A stretch of DNA of 64,000 nt from Lotus japonicus (taxonomy: Eukaryota; Streptophyta; Magnoliopsida; Fabales; Fabaceae): positions 78,497,093-78,561,092 of the forward strand of contig NC_080042.1 in assembly GCF_012489685.1 (NCBI RefSeq). Direction: 5' to 3'. The translations under genes and the position numbers were made by a program. Positions 25,141 through 36,290 of this stretch are shown here, piece after piece. The notes beneath the pieces were generated by a model. It was not told the DNA's origin, searched no databases, and was given only the letters and a program-made list of their open reading frames with translations. The stretch's first letter is position 1. Each line of letters begins with the position of its first letter.

Positions 25141-25321
25141 AGATTAATTTCTATGCACCGGCGGTGTAAATAAGTTTTACACCATCATTCAATCACATCC
25201 CTTCATTTTGTTAGCTTACAATTAATTTTGAATTTAAGAATATCTAAAAATAGGAAATGGAAGGTTGTGATTGAATGATTGTGTTAAACTTTTTACACCG
25301 TCAGTGCATAGAAATTAATCT
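25141..25321. mobile_element. hairpin MITE with GATTAATTTCTATGCAC ends
   Basis: The left arm AGATTAATTTCTATGCACCG pairs with the right arm ending GTGCATAGAAATTAATCT. Inner parts also pair (TTTTACACC with GGTGTAAA-type sequence, ATTCAATCACA with TGTGATTGAAT). Both flanks carry TTTATTTTTT, compatible with a 9-bp target duplication, but T-runs make the exact edge ambiguous. Confidence 0.75.
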
Positions 25322-25432
25322 TTTTATTTTTTCAGTACTTGGTTTTAAATTTTAATACATTTACATGCCCTTTTCTATGAGTTTCATTTTCACACATATT
25401 CTGTTCTGATCTCTTTTTTTTCTTATCTTTTA

Positions 25433-25708
25433 CTCTATCCGTTCCTCAATAACTGACACTATTTTTATTTGAATTTTGTTCCTAATTATTTGCCACTTTA
25501 CAAAGTTCAAGAGAGCATTAATTATACTTTACCAATTGTACCCTTTATTTATTGGTGGTAGGAAAATTGAAAAGTTAGAATTAATAAGAGAGATAAAAGG
25601 TATAGTAGGAAGTTAGATTGCAATTTTAATAAAACAAGAACATTAATTGTTATTTCTTAATACTTGTGCAACAACCTTAAAGTATTAGTTATATAGGAAC
25701 GGAGGGAG
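25433..25708. mobile_element. Stowaway-like MITE
   Basis: The ends CTCTATCCGTTCCTCAATAA and AGGAACGGAGGGAG are inverted copies of each other, and TA dinucleotides flank both sides (25431-25432, 25709-25710). That is the hallmark of Tc1/mariner-derived Stowaway elements. About 276 bp, no coding content. Confidence 0.8.
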
Positions 25709-26937
25709 TAATTCTCTTTTAGATTCTTATCTTTCTCTGGATTTGTGTTACATTTAATTTGTGTCATATTTGGACTGAAATTTCAATGTATTTAATGCAA
25801 ATCAGATTTAGATCTGTTTCAAGCAAATGCAGTACAAGCGATCAAGCGTGTTTGGAATAATTTTACCCTCTGTATCTTTTTTTTTTTGGTACGTACATTA
25901 CCCTCTGTATCTAATACAATATAAAAGGGAAAATACACAAATTTTGAGAGAAAACGTCAAAATAACCTATGAGTTCCATAGAAAAAATAACTTTCACTCT
26001 CAACTTTAAGAAAATGCACTTTACGTTTTTTTCTTTTTTTAACCTGAGTTTATTTCTTTTGAAATTCTCAAACCTAGTGAACCAGAGTCTAGCTTCAATG
26101 TATTTTCATCTTTTTTACCTTTATGGGATCGCTTGGAGTGTTAAACTTAGTAGTTTTTGTTCTCAGAGTAACAAGAGATTAACCTATATATATGTAGTTA
26201 GACATCAAAGTCGAGGACTCATCCTGTTTTTTCTTGCAAATCAATTCAATCAAATACAAAATCATATATTAGTACATACCCCTTCCACACATGTTTCTCA
26301 TCAAACTCATGAAATTATTATAAACTACTCAACTAGTCAACCTTTCACTCACTTTTCTTTATAACTTGAATTATTTATCAATGTGGATGGCTATAACCCA
26401 AAACAAAATGTGGGTGGATATTGTCCTATATAATGAAATGAATGCGAAATATCAAATATGAATCCCATGCATTGCGATTTATATTTTGTTTATAATCAAC
26501 TGGGGTGTCTAATATTAAACTTGAGTTTCTTTTAATTAGCAAGGAAAATTCTATTTGGCATCGGACGAAATTTGTCTTTGTTTGACTCTCTTGTATAGCT
26601 ATAGAAAATTGATTGCTTGAAACTCTGATTCGTTCAATTCATGAAAGAATTTTTCAAGCCATCAAGTAGTCTTTTGGGAAATAATGCTGAGTATGATATG
26701 AAACTTACGAGTTACGTGACAATTGTCGTCCACACAAGTTTATTGTTTCATTTAATTACTTTTTCTTTTCTTTTGATTAATCTCCCAACCTATCCCAACT
26801 TTGATTTGGTCAAATTCGTTATCACTGAGCATTCCTCAAATTCTATTTTTCAGTAAAAAAGAAATCCATTTTAATGGAGATCCGCCGAATACAAAATACA
26901 CATGTTAATATATAATTGAATTGCTAATTATGGTTAT

Positions 26938-26981
26938 GGTAGATAACTAGTTTTTTTTTTGAAAGAGGTAGATAACTAGTT
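26938..26981. mobile_element. 14-bp retroposed scrap between 15-bp target duplications
   Basis: GGTAGATAACTAGTT occurs at 26938-26952 and again at 26967-26981. Between them is only TTTTTTTTGAAAGA. Read on the minus strand this is TCTTTC followed by poly(A), the look of an extremely 5'-truncated LINE- or SINE-type insertion. Confidence 0.6.
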
Positions 26982-27416
26982 AGTATTACAACAAATAATT
27001 ATTCGAGTTATAATTTATTTTTCATGAGGCATGCTTGAGATGAAAAGAAAAAGAAAAACTTGTCAATTATGAGTCGTGAGGGTAGCTACTGCCTACTGGT
27101 CGCTGGCTGCAAGAGAGAAAATACAGCTGCTTGGGTGATCAAGAAAGAGAAATGTCCAACCTTTTGTTTTTTTCCAAAGATAGTGCCAATTATGTCATTT
27201 TCAAAACTATGTTAAGGGCAATTATATAGGTTAAGGTTGGAACAAGTAATGTCCTAATTAAAATGTATGTGCTTATGAACTTTCACCTAACCAATAAAAA
27301 TATCTGGTTCTGTGGTGGCTGAGTAGTGTTTATCTTAATCTTTGATTTTTCGTATTCTAGCATAAACTAGGAAATGTCACTCATCCGAAATTTATAAATG
27401 AGATATATCTTATTAT

Positions 27417-27530
27417 TTTTTTTTTACATCGGAAAGATATATTGCACCCGTTAGGGATTGATCTTGGGACCTCCCCACCCAACCTATATGTCCCCTAACT
27501 CTTACCACTTAAGCTATCATTAGGGGACTG
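27417..27530 (-). mobile_element. tRNA-derived SINE with target duplication
   Basis: On the minus strand the element opens GTCCCCTAATGATAGC. It has an A-box-like TAGCTTAAGTGG and a B-box-like GATCAATCCC, and ends in a long A-run followed by AATAATAAGA. TATCTTATTAT flanks it at 27406-27416 and 27531-27541. Head, box order, tail and duplication together make a SINE. It is not a functional tRNA because no cloverleaf can be formed. Confidence 0.75.
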
Positions 27531-27569
27531 TATCTTATTATATTACGAGAAATGTGTTTTTATATGAAA

Positions 27570-27609
27570 ACATGATAATTTATTCATTATAAAAAAAAAC
27601 ATGATAATT
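27570..27609 (+). mobile_element. 18-bp retroposed scrap between 11-bp duplications
   Basis: ACATGATAATT at 27570-27580 is repeated at 27599-27609, and the insert TATTCATTATAAAAAAAA ends in an A-run. This looks like a plus-strand, severely truncated retroposition event. A replication-slippage origin cannot be excluded. Confidence 0.4.
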
Positions 27610-27707
27610 ATTCACAAACATTAGATTTAATTATGAATGATTATGATTTTTTTTTGTCAAAGAATGATTAAGATTTAAAAACTTTATTTGGCATCATTAT
27701 TTGTGGG

Positions 27708-27782
27708 GTAAGGCCACTGTGTTTTTTATTTTTGGTGTGTAAGGCCACTGTGTTTTTTATTTTTGGTGTGTAAGGCCACTGT
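27708..27782. repeat. 31-bp tandem repeat, about 2.4 copies
   Basis: The unit contains GTAAGGCCACTGTG followed by a T-rich half. It is present at 27708-27738 and 27739-27769, with a partial third copy to 27782. The two full copies are identical, so the duplication is recent. Confidence 0.9.
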
Positions 27783-29907
27783 CTCTATCTGACCAAATTC
27801 AATTCAATCATGGATATAGCGTCCAATTCAATTCATTCATGGTAATTGCAGTTCTACGCCTGCGCTCCCAATTTAGCAAACTCTCGTCCTTGGTTCCTGC
27901 TCGATCACCATTACCAAAGTGGCTCTTAAATATATGCATTCTTAGTTTATTAGTCACTGCATTAATTGCTTTGACTCGATTCATCACACATTTCTTTCTG
28001 CTGCTTTGAATAATGTAAAGTTAGCGGCGAGTAAGGGTTCAAACTTGACGTCAAACATGACCGAATGATTAATCTTTTTAAAATACACGTCCTTATTGAA
28101 CTCCAAAATATCGGCATACAAATAATTAAATATGTATATTATATAATATAAGCAACTAGACAAATGAGCAGAGAACTTGATGTAGGAATTCCTTCTCGTT
28201 TTACGTTAGAAAGAGATAAAAAAAAAGTCAGTTAATTTGGGATTTTCCATAAGATCCCAACTAGTACTTAAATAAAACCAAATAAAACTAGATATTGTTA
28301 GTAACACATTAATACTAGTGTCATTAGGGTCTTACACGGTTACATTACCCTTCGGGGTTTTCACTGCATTTTTCAAAAACCATTACAATTTTATCTCTTC
28401 CTGAAGTTTGTATAAATAAAATATTGAACAGCAAAACAAACATAAGATCAGATACTACCAAATTAAGGTCCAAAACAGCATACAGAAGGAATTTGTGAAC
28501 AACGCCAAAGATACTTGGAGAATATATAAAAGCAAGAGAATCGGACCATGTTTTCAAGTGGCACTCTATGATGCCTGAGTAACCAAATATGATCTGGTAA
28601 TTTAACTTCTTGCAAGTTGCACTATTGAACACCAAAACTTATTGCATAATTATTCAATATACAGTCAGACATTGCGGGTAAGGGATGAACAACAATTTGA
28701 AGTACTAAAAAATTAACATAATTGAATAGCACATATTTCAATTTTAAATTACTTTACAGCCTTTGGGAGCAGAAAAATAAGTGTTTCACTCATACCTTTC
28801 TGTCAGTTATCAGAGACACAGTTGGCTGTAATCTGCCAAAGAATAATAGAAGCAAGCCAACAAAATAAATGCCAAAATTTCCAAACATTTTGGCTTTAGC
28901 TCATTTGGTCCCAAAATTCATGTTAGACCAAAAGTTTTTAGTATAAAATCAAAACAAATGCCACACTTCCCTTCAAAATAGAGGTTGAGCTTACTGTCTA
29001 TGGTATAAAGTATAAACTGATGAATAAGAAAACAGTTTTAGTATAAACTAATGAATATAACAAGCTGGAAATAAGCTAAGCTTAATTTTAAACTAAACAT
29101 GTCCACCAGTCCACGGGGTCAAGCATGATACCTCACGCCCGTGACTCTTACGTTTAATTGCTGGGTACATAATTTTGGCCTTGCATAATGGAGCTAGTCG
29201 TTAATTACTCTTCAAACCTTGCAAGTTTAAATTTATTTCAAGTGAAGGTTGTAATCTCAGAAGTCTTCTAATCACTGTCATTGTAAACTTTTTTGCGTTT
29301 CCTTTCCTCCATCACAAGATATACAGATAATAGTTACAGTGTTGACTACACAATCCCGAACTCCTCACCCAAGAGAAGACCTTCTGAACAAGTTTGCAAG
29401 CAGCCTCAACCATTATCCATACATAATGTCTCTTAGATGTTTTGATAAATATACAGGGTTACATGTTTTCAGCACATGGTTGCTGTTCATTTTTTGGTCT
29501 TTGATTTAATCTAAGAAACTGAAATCACTTTGCAACAATAGTCAGAGGAATTTCAATTTATTGCTGAAAATGTGGAAATAAATGACAAATCCTAAAACAA
29601 ACAGCTAAACTAAAAAAAATCATTCACAAAGATCAATTAAGGAAACTGCAAGTAGGTGTTTCTTTGGTTATTTGAAGATCAGACAGAACAGCCAATTGCT
29701 AACACTGAAGCCTGAGAGGGGGGAAAACCTTCAAGGAAAATGCGTAGTCCTCTTTTGACTGCCATGGTTCAAAGTTCAAACTTCAAAGTACAATAAAAAC
29801 AACATGGGTTGTTGTTGATATAAACAGTTCCAATCACTATAACTAGTTTACAAACCTATAAATGAAAAACTAAACAAACCTGTGCCTTGTAAGTTGTAAG
29901 AGACCGA

Positions 29908-32900
29908 TCAAGAAGGTTCTTGAGTCTCCACTTTATTGTTTTGAACAATATCTTCCATCCTAGTAAGGTGACGTTATTGTTTTAATCAGAATGAAATGAT
30001 TGAATCATTCATCTATAAGCCTCGAATTAGAAATGAAGTAAGTCCAACATCTTCTATTAAGTCATTGTCAAGTACACATTTTCATGCATACAAGAATGAA
30101 GGAATAGCCAATGATCAACCAACTGCCTAGAAAAGACATGTCTGTCTCCAACAGAGTTTTTTATTTCTGTACTGAAATACTGAATACGCCTATATTTTCA
30201 AACAGTAATCTCTAAAAGAAGTTAACAAATGCACCATTAAGTAAATTAGTTTTACCTATTATCTGCAATCTTTATGTCCATTTCACTTGCTTCTTTATGT
30301 TGCAAAATTGATGAGAATAACCTTTTGTCCTGGAATAAAATAAACATTGTACGAGGTAATAAAACTAGATATAGACCCAGCACACCATTGTCAAGTTAGA
30401 GGTATCTAAGGATTAGTATGTCAAATTTATGGGGAGAAACAAAAGGTAAAAGAATAATTAAATTGTAAGTAATAGTGAGAAGGAATACATAAGATTAAAG
30501 AAATGGTCAAATAGAGATGAAAAGATAGAATATTATATTGCATAGTGTGGGATTCAACCAAAACGTGGCACCCAAGATAAAAATCATTAATGTGGTAACA
30601 GTTGACTTGATTGAATAAATGATGCCAACATTACAATCCAAATCTCAACATATACACCTAAAGATGCAGAATTCATGAAAACTAATAAATAAGAAGCAAT
30701 GGTGTCTAAAGATGCAGAATTCCACGGCTATTCATTTAAACACGCATGCATATCTCCAAAACAATGAGGCATGTGAAAAAAAATCGAATCAGAATAATGT
30801 GCTTCCAGTGCCAGAAATATAGTAATCCTCATTGCCTTCATAAACCTTTGAAATTTACAATTGATAGATAAAGTTCGAAAAAGAGAAGAGAACAGCTAAA
30901 TACACAACAGAAATATCAGAGTGAAGTCAGAAATTGAATGTTGAAAAAACAAATCCTTCTACCAAAAATTGATGAATTCCATTTACCTCTTCATTCATAT
31001 TTGTGACAGTGTCCCGAATCCTCTGTAATATGAGTCTTAAGCTTCCAACTTCATAATGTAATGCCTTTGAATTATTCTCACAAAAGTCAGAAAGTCGTAA
31101 GGACTTCCAATAAGAAGTCATAAACATTTTGAAGAAGTCATATATCAAACCTCTTTGTCTGAAATCAAATTATGTATCTCTGCATCCTTTGCTGATAAAG
31201 TTTTCTGAAGGTGAGGCTGGTTAAGAAAAAAATTAAAAAGAATTGATGAAAGAATTTATTTTTTTGTATTTGATATAGATAACTCTTCAATGCTGGTATG
31301 GATATATCTTCTATTTGAGATTGGCTATTATTGCTAAGTTTTTCTCTATCCAGCTTTGCTTCAAGTTCTGAGATGACTCTATCCTTTCTTCTTAATGCAG
31401 CCTCGTTATTTTCCAGTCTATTCCTTTGGTCAGAAATATGTCCTGGAACAAAAACAGAAGGTTTTGAGTTGATAAAAAGATGGAATATAACCCAGAACAT
31501 ATATACCACCACTATCACTAATATCATATTGAAATATTTTAATATGTAAGACAGATTAGTGGGATTTCCATATTACCAATAAACTCATTTTCAAACGCAG
31601 AGACCCGATCCATTTTGTTTTTCAAGCTGATCACTGAGTAGAGGAAATATAGAAAATAGTGAATACGCAATAAAACTTCTATGGTCTGTATGAATATCCA
31701 CATATGTGCCCTTGGAATCACTACTAGTTGGAAAACTACTTACCAACTTCTTCTTTATCATTGACAGTGTTCTGGACTTTATCCACAGTCTGCTTGATAT
31801 AAAACACCTCCTTCGCTATAGAATCAAATAATAATAGATGAGAGTTTATCTTCTCTGAAAGGACACCAAGCATCCTATCTTTAGATTCGATTGTACGTTT
31901 CATATGAGAAGTAGATTCCTGCATAACCCATTATTTTCAAACCCGAAAACACAATCAATGTCAGTCGATAAATAGGGGTGTTCCAACAGTTATTAGTTTC
32001 CTGTTTCCCTATTAAGCATGACCCTTCATTGTGTTAGACTATTAGTTATATCCACAACAACACTGAGAATCCATTTACCAAATCATGTCGTCTAAACCTA
32101 CTAACTTTGCTCTTGATCCCTCCCCCCACAAAGATAAAAAAAGGTTCACTTGAGCTCAAACATGTGGTTTATACGACTAATAGCTAATAGAAGACTAACA
32201 ATATATGTACTTTTTTAAATGGCTTAAGCTTATTGACTTTACATGATCATCCGACAAAGGTCACAAAGCATACCAATTTCAGCTATGCTCAAATCCAGAC
32301 ACATATTGTTTAATTGGAAAATTGAACCATGAAAGGTAATTGAAAATATTGAACCAAGAGGGGTTAAAAAAGAAAAGCCTCTCTTCCTCTCGCCGTTTAG
32401 CAATTTAACATTATCCTTTTGAATTTAGTAACTATCAATTCCATGGTTTAACTTTAACCCCTCAGCTTATATAATAAGATTTAATAACCAATCATAAAAG
32501 TGGAAATCATACACACTAACCTCGTAAGCATTCACAAAGCTTTCCCTAGACTGAAGTAAGCCATTTAGGGTTTCGTTCAACTCTTTGTGCTTGTTTTCAA
32601 GCAGCACATTGTCATTCTGAAGGTAATTCACCTGCATTACCAAATACAAATGTCTTCACATAACAAAAAAACCCTTCAACGATTGCACAAACCCTAAATT
32701 CCCCAAACCTTTCTCTCCAATTTCTGCCGCTCTTCTCTGACAGAACCCAACTCGTCCTGCAATTCCTGTATCTTTCGGCTACACTCTTCCTCAATCCGCT
32801 TATGCTTCTGCTCGCACATCGCAAATGGAATCAGCATAAAAGGAATTGAAAAGAATTCACGACGGAAATGGAGAAAATTGAAAACCTGGATTAGGTGGTC

Positions 32901-33077
32901 ATTCTGCTCGGTGGTGGAGCGTTCTCTGTCCTGAAAGGGTTGAAGTTAGTGGAAGAATAAACGGAGGAAACAGCCATGGCGGTTATCGGAGACGGAGATT
33001 GTTACCCTGAGATCTCGAACTTCGGTGATGAGAGATTGAAGTTGGAGCTTGAACTTGGAAAACTTGAGCAATTCCAT
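29908..33077 (-). CDS. coiled-coil protein of unknown function
   Basis: Eleven exons: complement(29908-29959, 30256-30329, 30987-31064, 31151-31210, 31306-31442, 31577-31633, 31744-31918, 32521-32631, 32709-32807, 32886-32930, 33006-33077), closing to 319 aa. The protein begins MELLKFSKFKLQLQSL and is strongly helical. Heptad-type stretches run almost throughout, for example the segments with EEECSRKIQELQDELGSVRE and ENKHKELNETLNGLLQSRES. No enzyme motif, signal peptide or membrane helix is visible. I recall similar short plant coiled-coil proteins without assigned function. Intron 7 (31211-31305) has AT-AC ends and U12-type signals; with it the reading frame passes from QIED straight into LQKTLSAKD. 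Start at 33077 is the first ATG. The terminal exon encodes only about 17 residues. Confidence 0.82.
31211..31305 (-). other. U12-type AT-AC intron of the coiled-coil gene
   Basis: On the minus strand the intron begins ATATCCAT (consensus ATATCCTT) and ends in AC. It carries TTTCTTAAC (consensus TTCCTTAAC) with the branch adenosine about 10-11 nt from the 3' end. It is 95 nt long and joins exons in phase 0. No GT-AG pair nearby restores the frame. Confidence 0.8.
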
Positions 33078-34121
33078 TACCGTTTTTCTTCTGCATTTCG
33101 AATGCACCAGTTTTTTATATCCTGAGTCCAGTTTAAAACGGCGCCGTTTCGCGGTTTGTGAGTGTGTGACCCGGGTTTCGTTGTGCAAAATTACGTGGAT
33201 GGTGTTTTTAGTTGCGAGGGCTTGGGCCTAAGAAAAGATGTTACTGGGCCAGGTATGGAAGATAAACTATGAGCCCGTGTTGTTGACCAAAAATATCATT
33301 AGCCCATGTCTTCTTTGTAATGACCAAAAATATTGATTCAGCCTAAGAATGTATGAGTCTTATTGACCAAGAATGTATAAGACTCTCTTTATTGACCAAA
33401 AAGAGGCTAAGAATGTATGATGGTATCAATGTTAATGGGAAGATGCATCTTTGTTCGTTTTGTGTTATGGAGTTGCATCTTTATATATATTATGAATTAT
33501 GAACAAGATATTGAACAATTACCTATTTAAGGGATTGACTTAGAAAAATTCAAATCAATGTCTCAATCACTTTAGAATAATCAAATCTGAACCAGAGACC
33601 ATTTTACTTTGCTACAAATTATAATTACTCATCGAAATATTTTACCTCCTGACTGGATGTCACGTAATTCTCTGTGGAAGCCACAACAATGGCTCTAGCC
33701 ATCTCAGTCTTAGCCCTCCATCTTGTTGCCTCCTTAGACAACCCTCCATTATTAGCGTTGAAAGAAACTGAGGACTTCAGTCGGTGAAGTCACACTAGCT
33801 TTTATGTTGGAGGACAAGTTTCATGTGTCGTAATATCAACCACGAGTCTTGCCCCGAAGAACGTCCTTCCATAACTGAAGTTTGGTAGCTTCATCTACGT
33901 CGTGGACCTCAGGGGTGGTGTCCTAGTCTAAGTCTTAGACTCCTTCGCCTTCTTCTAATACTGAGTCTAATAAAAATAAAACATAACTAAGTTAGTCCTT
34001 ACTAATTACTAGCACAAAGGAAAACATGATGAATAGGAAATATTTATATATGTACCCTCGAATTGTATGTTCACCCAATATTCTAACTTCTTATTGTGTG
34101 TATGTAAAAACAACTCATTAA
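33078..34121. other. upstream region of the coiled-coil gene and spacer
   Basis: The part near 33078 should be the promoter and leader of the minus-strand gene. The remainder is AT-rich, with a possible transposase remnant around 33655-33960 listed separately. No other gene is supported. Confidence 0.45.
33655..33960 (-). mobile_element. possible En/Spm (CACTA) transposase remnant
   Basis: The minus strand is less AT-rich than its surroundings and one frame reads EATKLQLWKDVLRGKTRG before a stop. This resembles the conserved LW..VLGGK..GR segment near the C-terminus of plant En/Spm-type transposases. Other parts require frame changes. It is a decayed fragment at best. Confidence 0.35.
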
Positions 34122-34438
34122 GGGCATGTTTGATAACTGTTTCCAAAACAGTTTTCAGTTTTTAAAAACTGAAAACTTGTTTGGTAAGACCTGTTTTCAA
34201 AAATAGTTTTTTAAAACAGTTCTCATTTTTAGTTTTTAAAACTAAAAAACCAAAACAGGTAAAAGATATTTTCGATCAGTTTTTAGTTTTTAGTTTTCAG
34301 ATATCAGTTTTCTAAATGTTCGAAAACATGTCATTCAAACTGTTTTTTTTTTTTTTTTTTTTCTGAAAACTGTTTTTAAGAATTGTTTCTGAAAACTATT
34401 TTAAAAACTGAAAACTAAAACTGCTATCAAACAGGCCC
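34122..34438. mobile_element. Tourist-like (PIF/Harbinger) MITE
   Basis: The ends GGGCATGTTTGATAACTG and CTATCAAACAGGCCC are inverted copies. TAA flanks both sides (34119-34121, 34439-34441), the 3-bp target duplication of PIF/Harbinger elements. The interior is an A/T hairpin built from AAAACTG and CAGTTTT motifs. 317 bp, no coding content. Confidence 0.85.
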
Positions 34439-35447
34439 TAAGAGTGGGTAACCGTTGAAGGCTCATCTCTTAGAAATAAAAAAGGTTTGGAAAGTTGGCA
34501 AACATCATAAATACCTAGTTTTACAACTTTCTATAAATTTAAAAATAATAGCAACAACTAGTTTTAACTACTTATTTTTAATGCTAGTGAAAAGCTAAAG
34601 TGATCTTATAAATGAGAAGAGGAGTACATGGTTTTAAAAGTGTAATCGATGATTTATCTTTCGGGGCCATTGTTTAGTTTGGTTGCATAACGTTTTGAAT
34701 TGAGAATGGTTTCTTTTTTGTGCTAGTAAGGTTTGATTATGTGTTCTGTTTATAGGAGAAAATTGGATTTGTCTCATCTAAAATGATTGAACTCATTATT
34801 AATAATGATTATCTAATTTTAAAAGCCAATTAAAATTAACTTAATCAATGAAGTGAAGACTTACTTTACTTTACTTTTTAGAGGAACCAGATTTGAATTA
34901 ATAATTTTGAAAAATAACATATTAAAAAACTTATTGTATTTGGTAAATAATTTAATTTTACTAAATATAAATCAATAAACAAGTCACATCTGCTATTGAC
35001 ATCCTATCCTTGGTGTTCCTCCAGTTAGTTTGTAGGACAGTTGCCAGCTAACTCAAAGCTCAGAAAACTTTTGTTCATTATCATTGAAGACGAGATAGAT
35101 AGTGGCTGGCAAATTGGCAGTTCAATCTTTCTTTTAAGGCCTAAAATCTCATTCATTAACATCACTCCCCGCCTAACTACTGTACTTTACAAAGGACACA
35201 AAATTTCCACCCTTGTTACATCACTTTCCAATCCTGTCAAGCACTGAATCATTCAATCTATATGGTTATTACTGGACCATAAAATACAAATTAGCTGGTA
35301 TATATGTGAAAATGTCTAAGAGTATACTCGCCAGTACGTCGCCACTTTGGGTGTAGTCACTTTAGGAAGAGAAATGAGTAACAAAAAACAGTATGATTTC
35401 ACTATGTGTTATAGAAAGAAAGGGATAATTATAAAAACAGTAGAATG

Positions 35448-35529
35448 TTTTTTTTATAAGCAAATGTTAGTGGTTAGTTGTTAGTAAGGTAGAAATTTTT
35501 TTCAAAGTTCTCTTTCAGGATTCGAAGAT
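35448..35529 (-). mobile_element. truncated SINE, tail part
   Basis: Plus-strand sequence TTTTTTTTATAAGCAAATG followed by TTAGTGGTTAGTTGTTAGTA matches the 3' part of the SINE at 48480-48629, and the B-box region (GGATTCGAA) is still present. Beyond 35529 the similarity is lost, so the head with the A box is missing or too decayed to see. Confidence 0.6.
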
Positions 35530-36202
35530 GTTGTTTCGGTGTCAGCGTATAACCTATCGCACAATCGATAATTATGGAACTAATTTATTGCTCTATTGTC
35601 GCATTAATCGGTAGGAGGTTGAACAATGAATTTTGTCCATTCTTAATAGTTGGGAATCATACCCTCAACCACTTACTTAAGTAACAAAATATTGAACAAC
35701 TATATCAGCTCACATAATTATGTGTAAGATGTTGTTACTGTTTTTTTTGGATTGTTAGATCTTGTAACTGTTTTTGTTGGTTGTTAGACCTTGTTACTGT
35801 TTGATTAGTCGTTTAAAATTGGACACAATTCTTCATAACATTTGATAAAATTAGTACCTTCTTTGCTTTAAGTATTATTCTTTAGCTGTCATGAAATTTT
35901 TATTTTTAAAATTATAAGTATCTCTTATTTTATGTTAAAAATTACTCAATTTTGATTGGATGATAGCATAACACAAGATATACAACAAATAAAAGAAATC
36001 TCAGATAAAGTTATTGCAATTCTCCCTTTACAGAACAACCTAAAACATAGTTGGTGAACCAGAGCAGACAAGATTAGCCTCACTAAACCTTTATTTCAAT
36101 AAGACACAAATTCTGCTTTAGCCTACAGTTTGCAACTTCATTAATGAAAAATGAAAGGACTAAAGTAATTGGTGAATCCATATAATCAAATTAGGATTGT
36201 CT

Positions 36203-36290
36203 AATAGCAAAAGGTTAGTTGAGTGGAACATGATAATGTCTCGTATAAGATATGTTGCAGATTCGAGCTCATACTCATCCCTTCAGAGTA
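36203..36290 (+). mobile_element. SINE-like tRNA-derived head
   Basis: AAGGTTAGTTGAGTGGAACA resembles a degenerate A box and GCAGATTCGAGCTC a degenerate B box, about 45 bp apart on the plus strand. No clear tail or target duplication was found, so this remains a tentative fragment. Confidence 0.35.

Larger units (their letters stand above)
23387..29907. other. 6.5 kb gene-poor spacer rich in small repeats
   Basis: No protein-coding gene is supported here. The divergent-side end near 23387 should be the EDR2-like promoter, and the part near 29907 the 3' UTR of the coiled-coil gene. The rest is AT-rich, with several inserted elements listed separately: MITEs at 23851, 25141 and 25433, a SINE at 27417, two retroposed scraps and a 31-bp tandem repeat. 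Stretches 24045-25140, 25709-26937 and 27783-29907 show nothing further. Confidence 0.55.

Noticed and set aside
27708..27782. CRISPR-like array
   Set aside because: Two adjacent identical 31-bp units without spacers in a plant genome; a simple tandem repeat.
28345..28635. 96-codon minus-strand frame downstream of the coiled-coil gene
   Set aside because: No family resemblance, no good splice sites, and the coiled-coil gene already ends with a phased terminal exon at 29908.
31165..31527. Longer coiled-coil exon reading through 31211-31305
   Set aside because: Read-through leaves the heptad pattern and meets a stop before rejoining. The AT-AC excision restores it.
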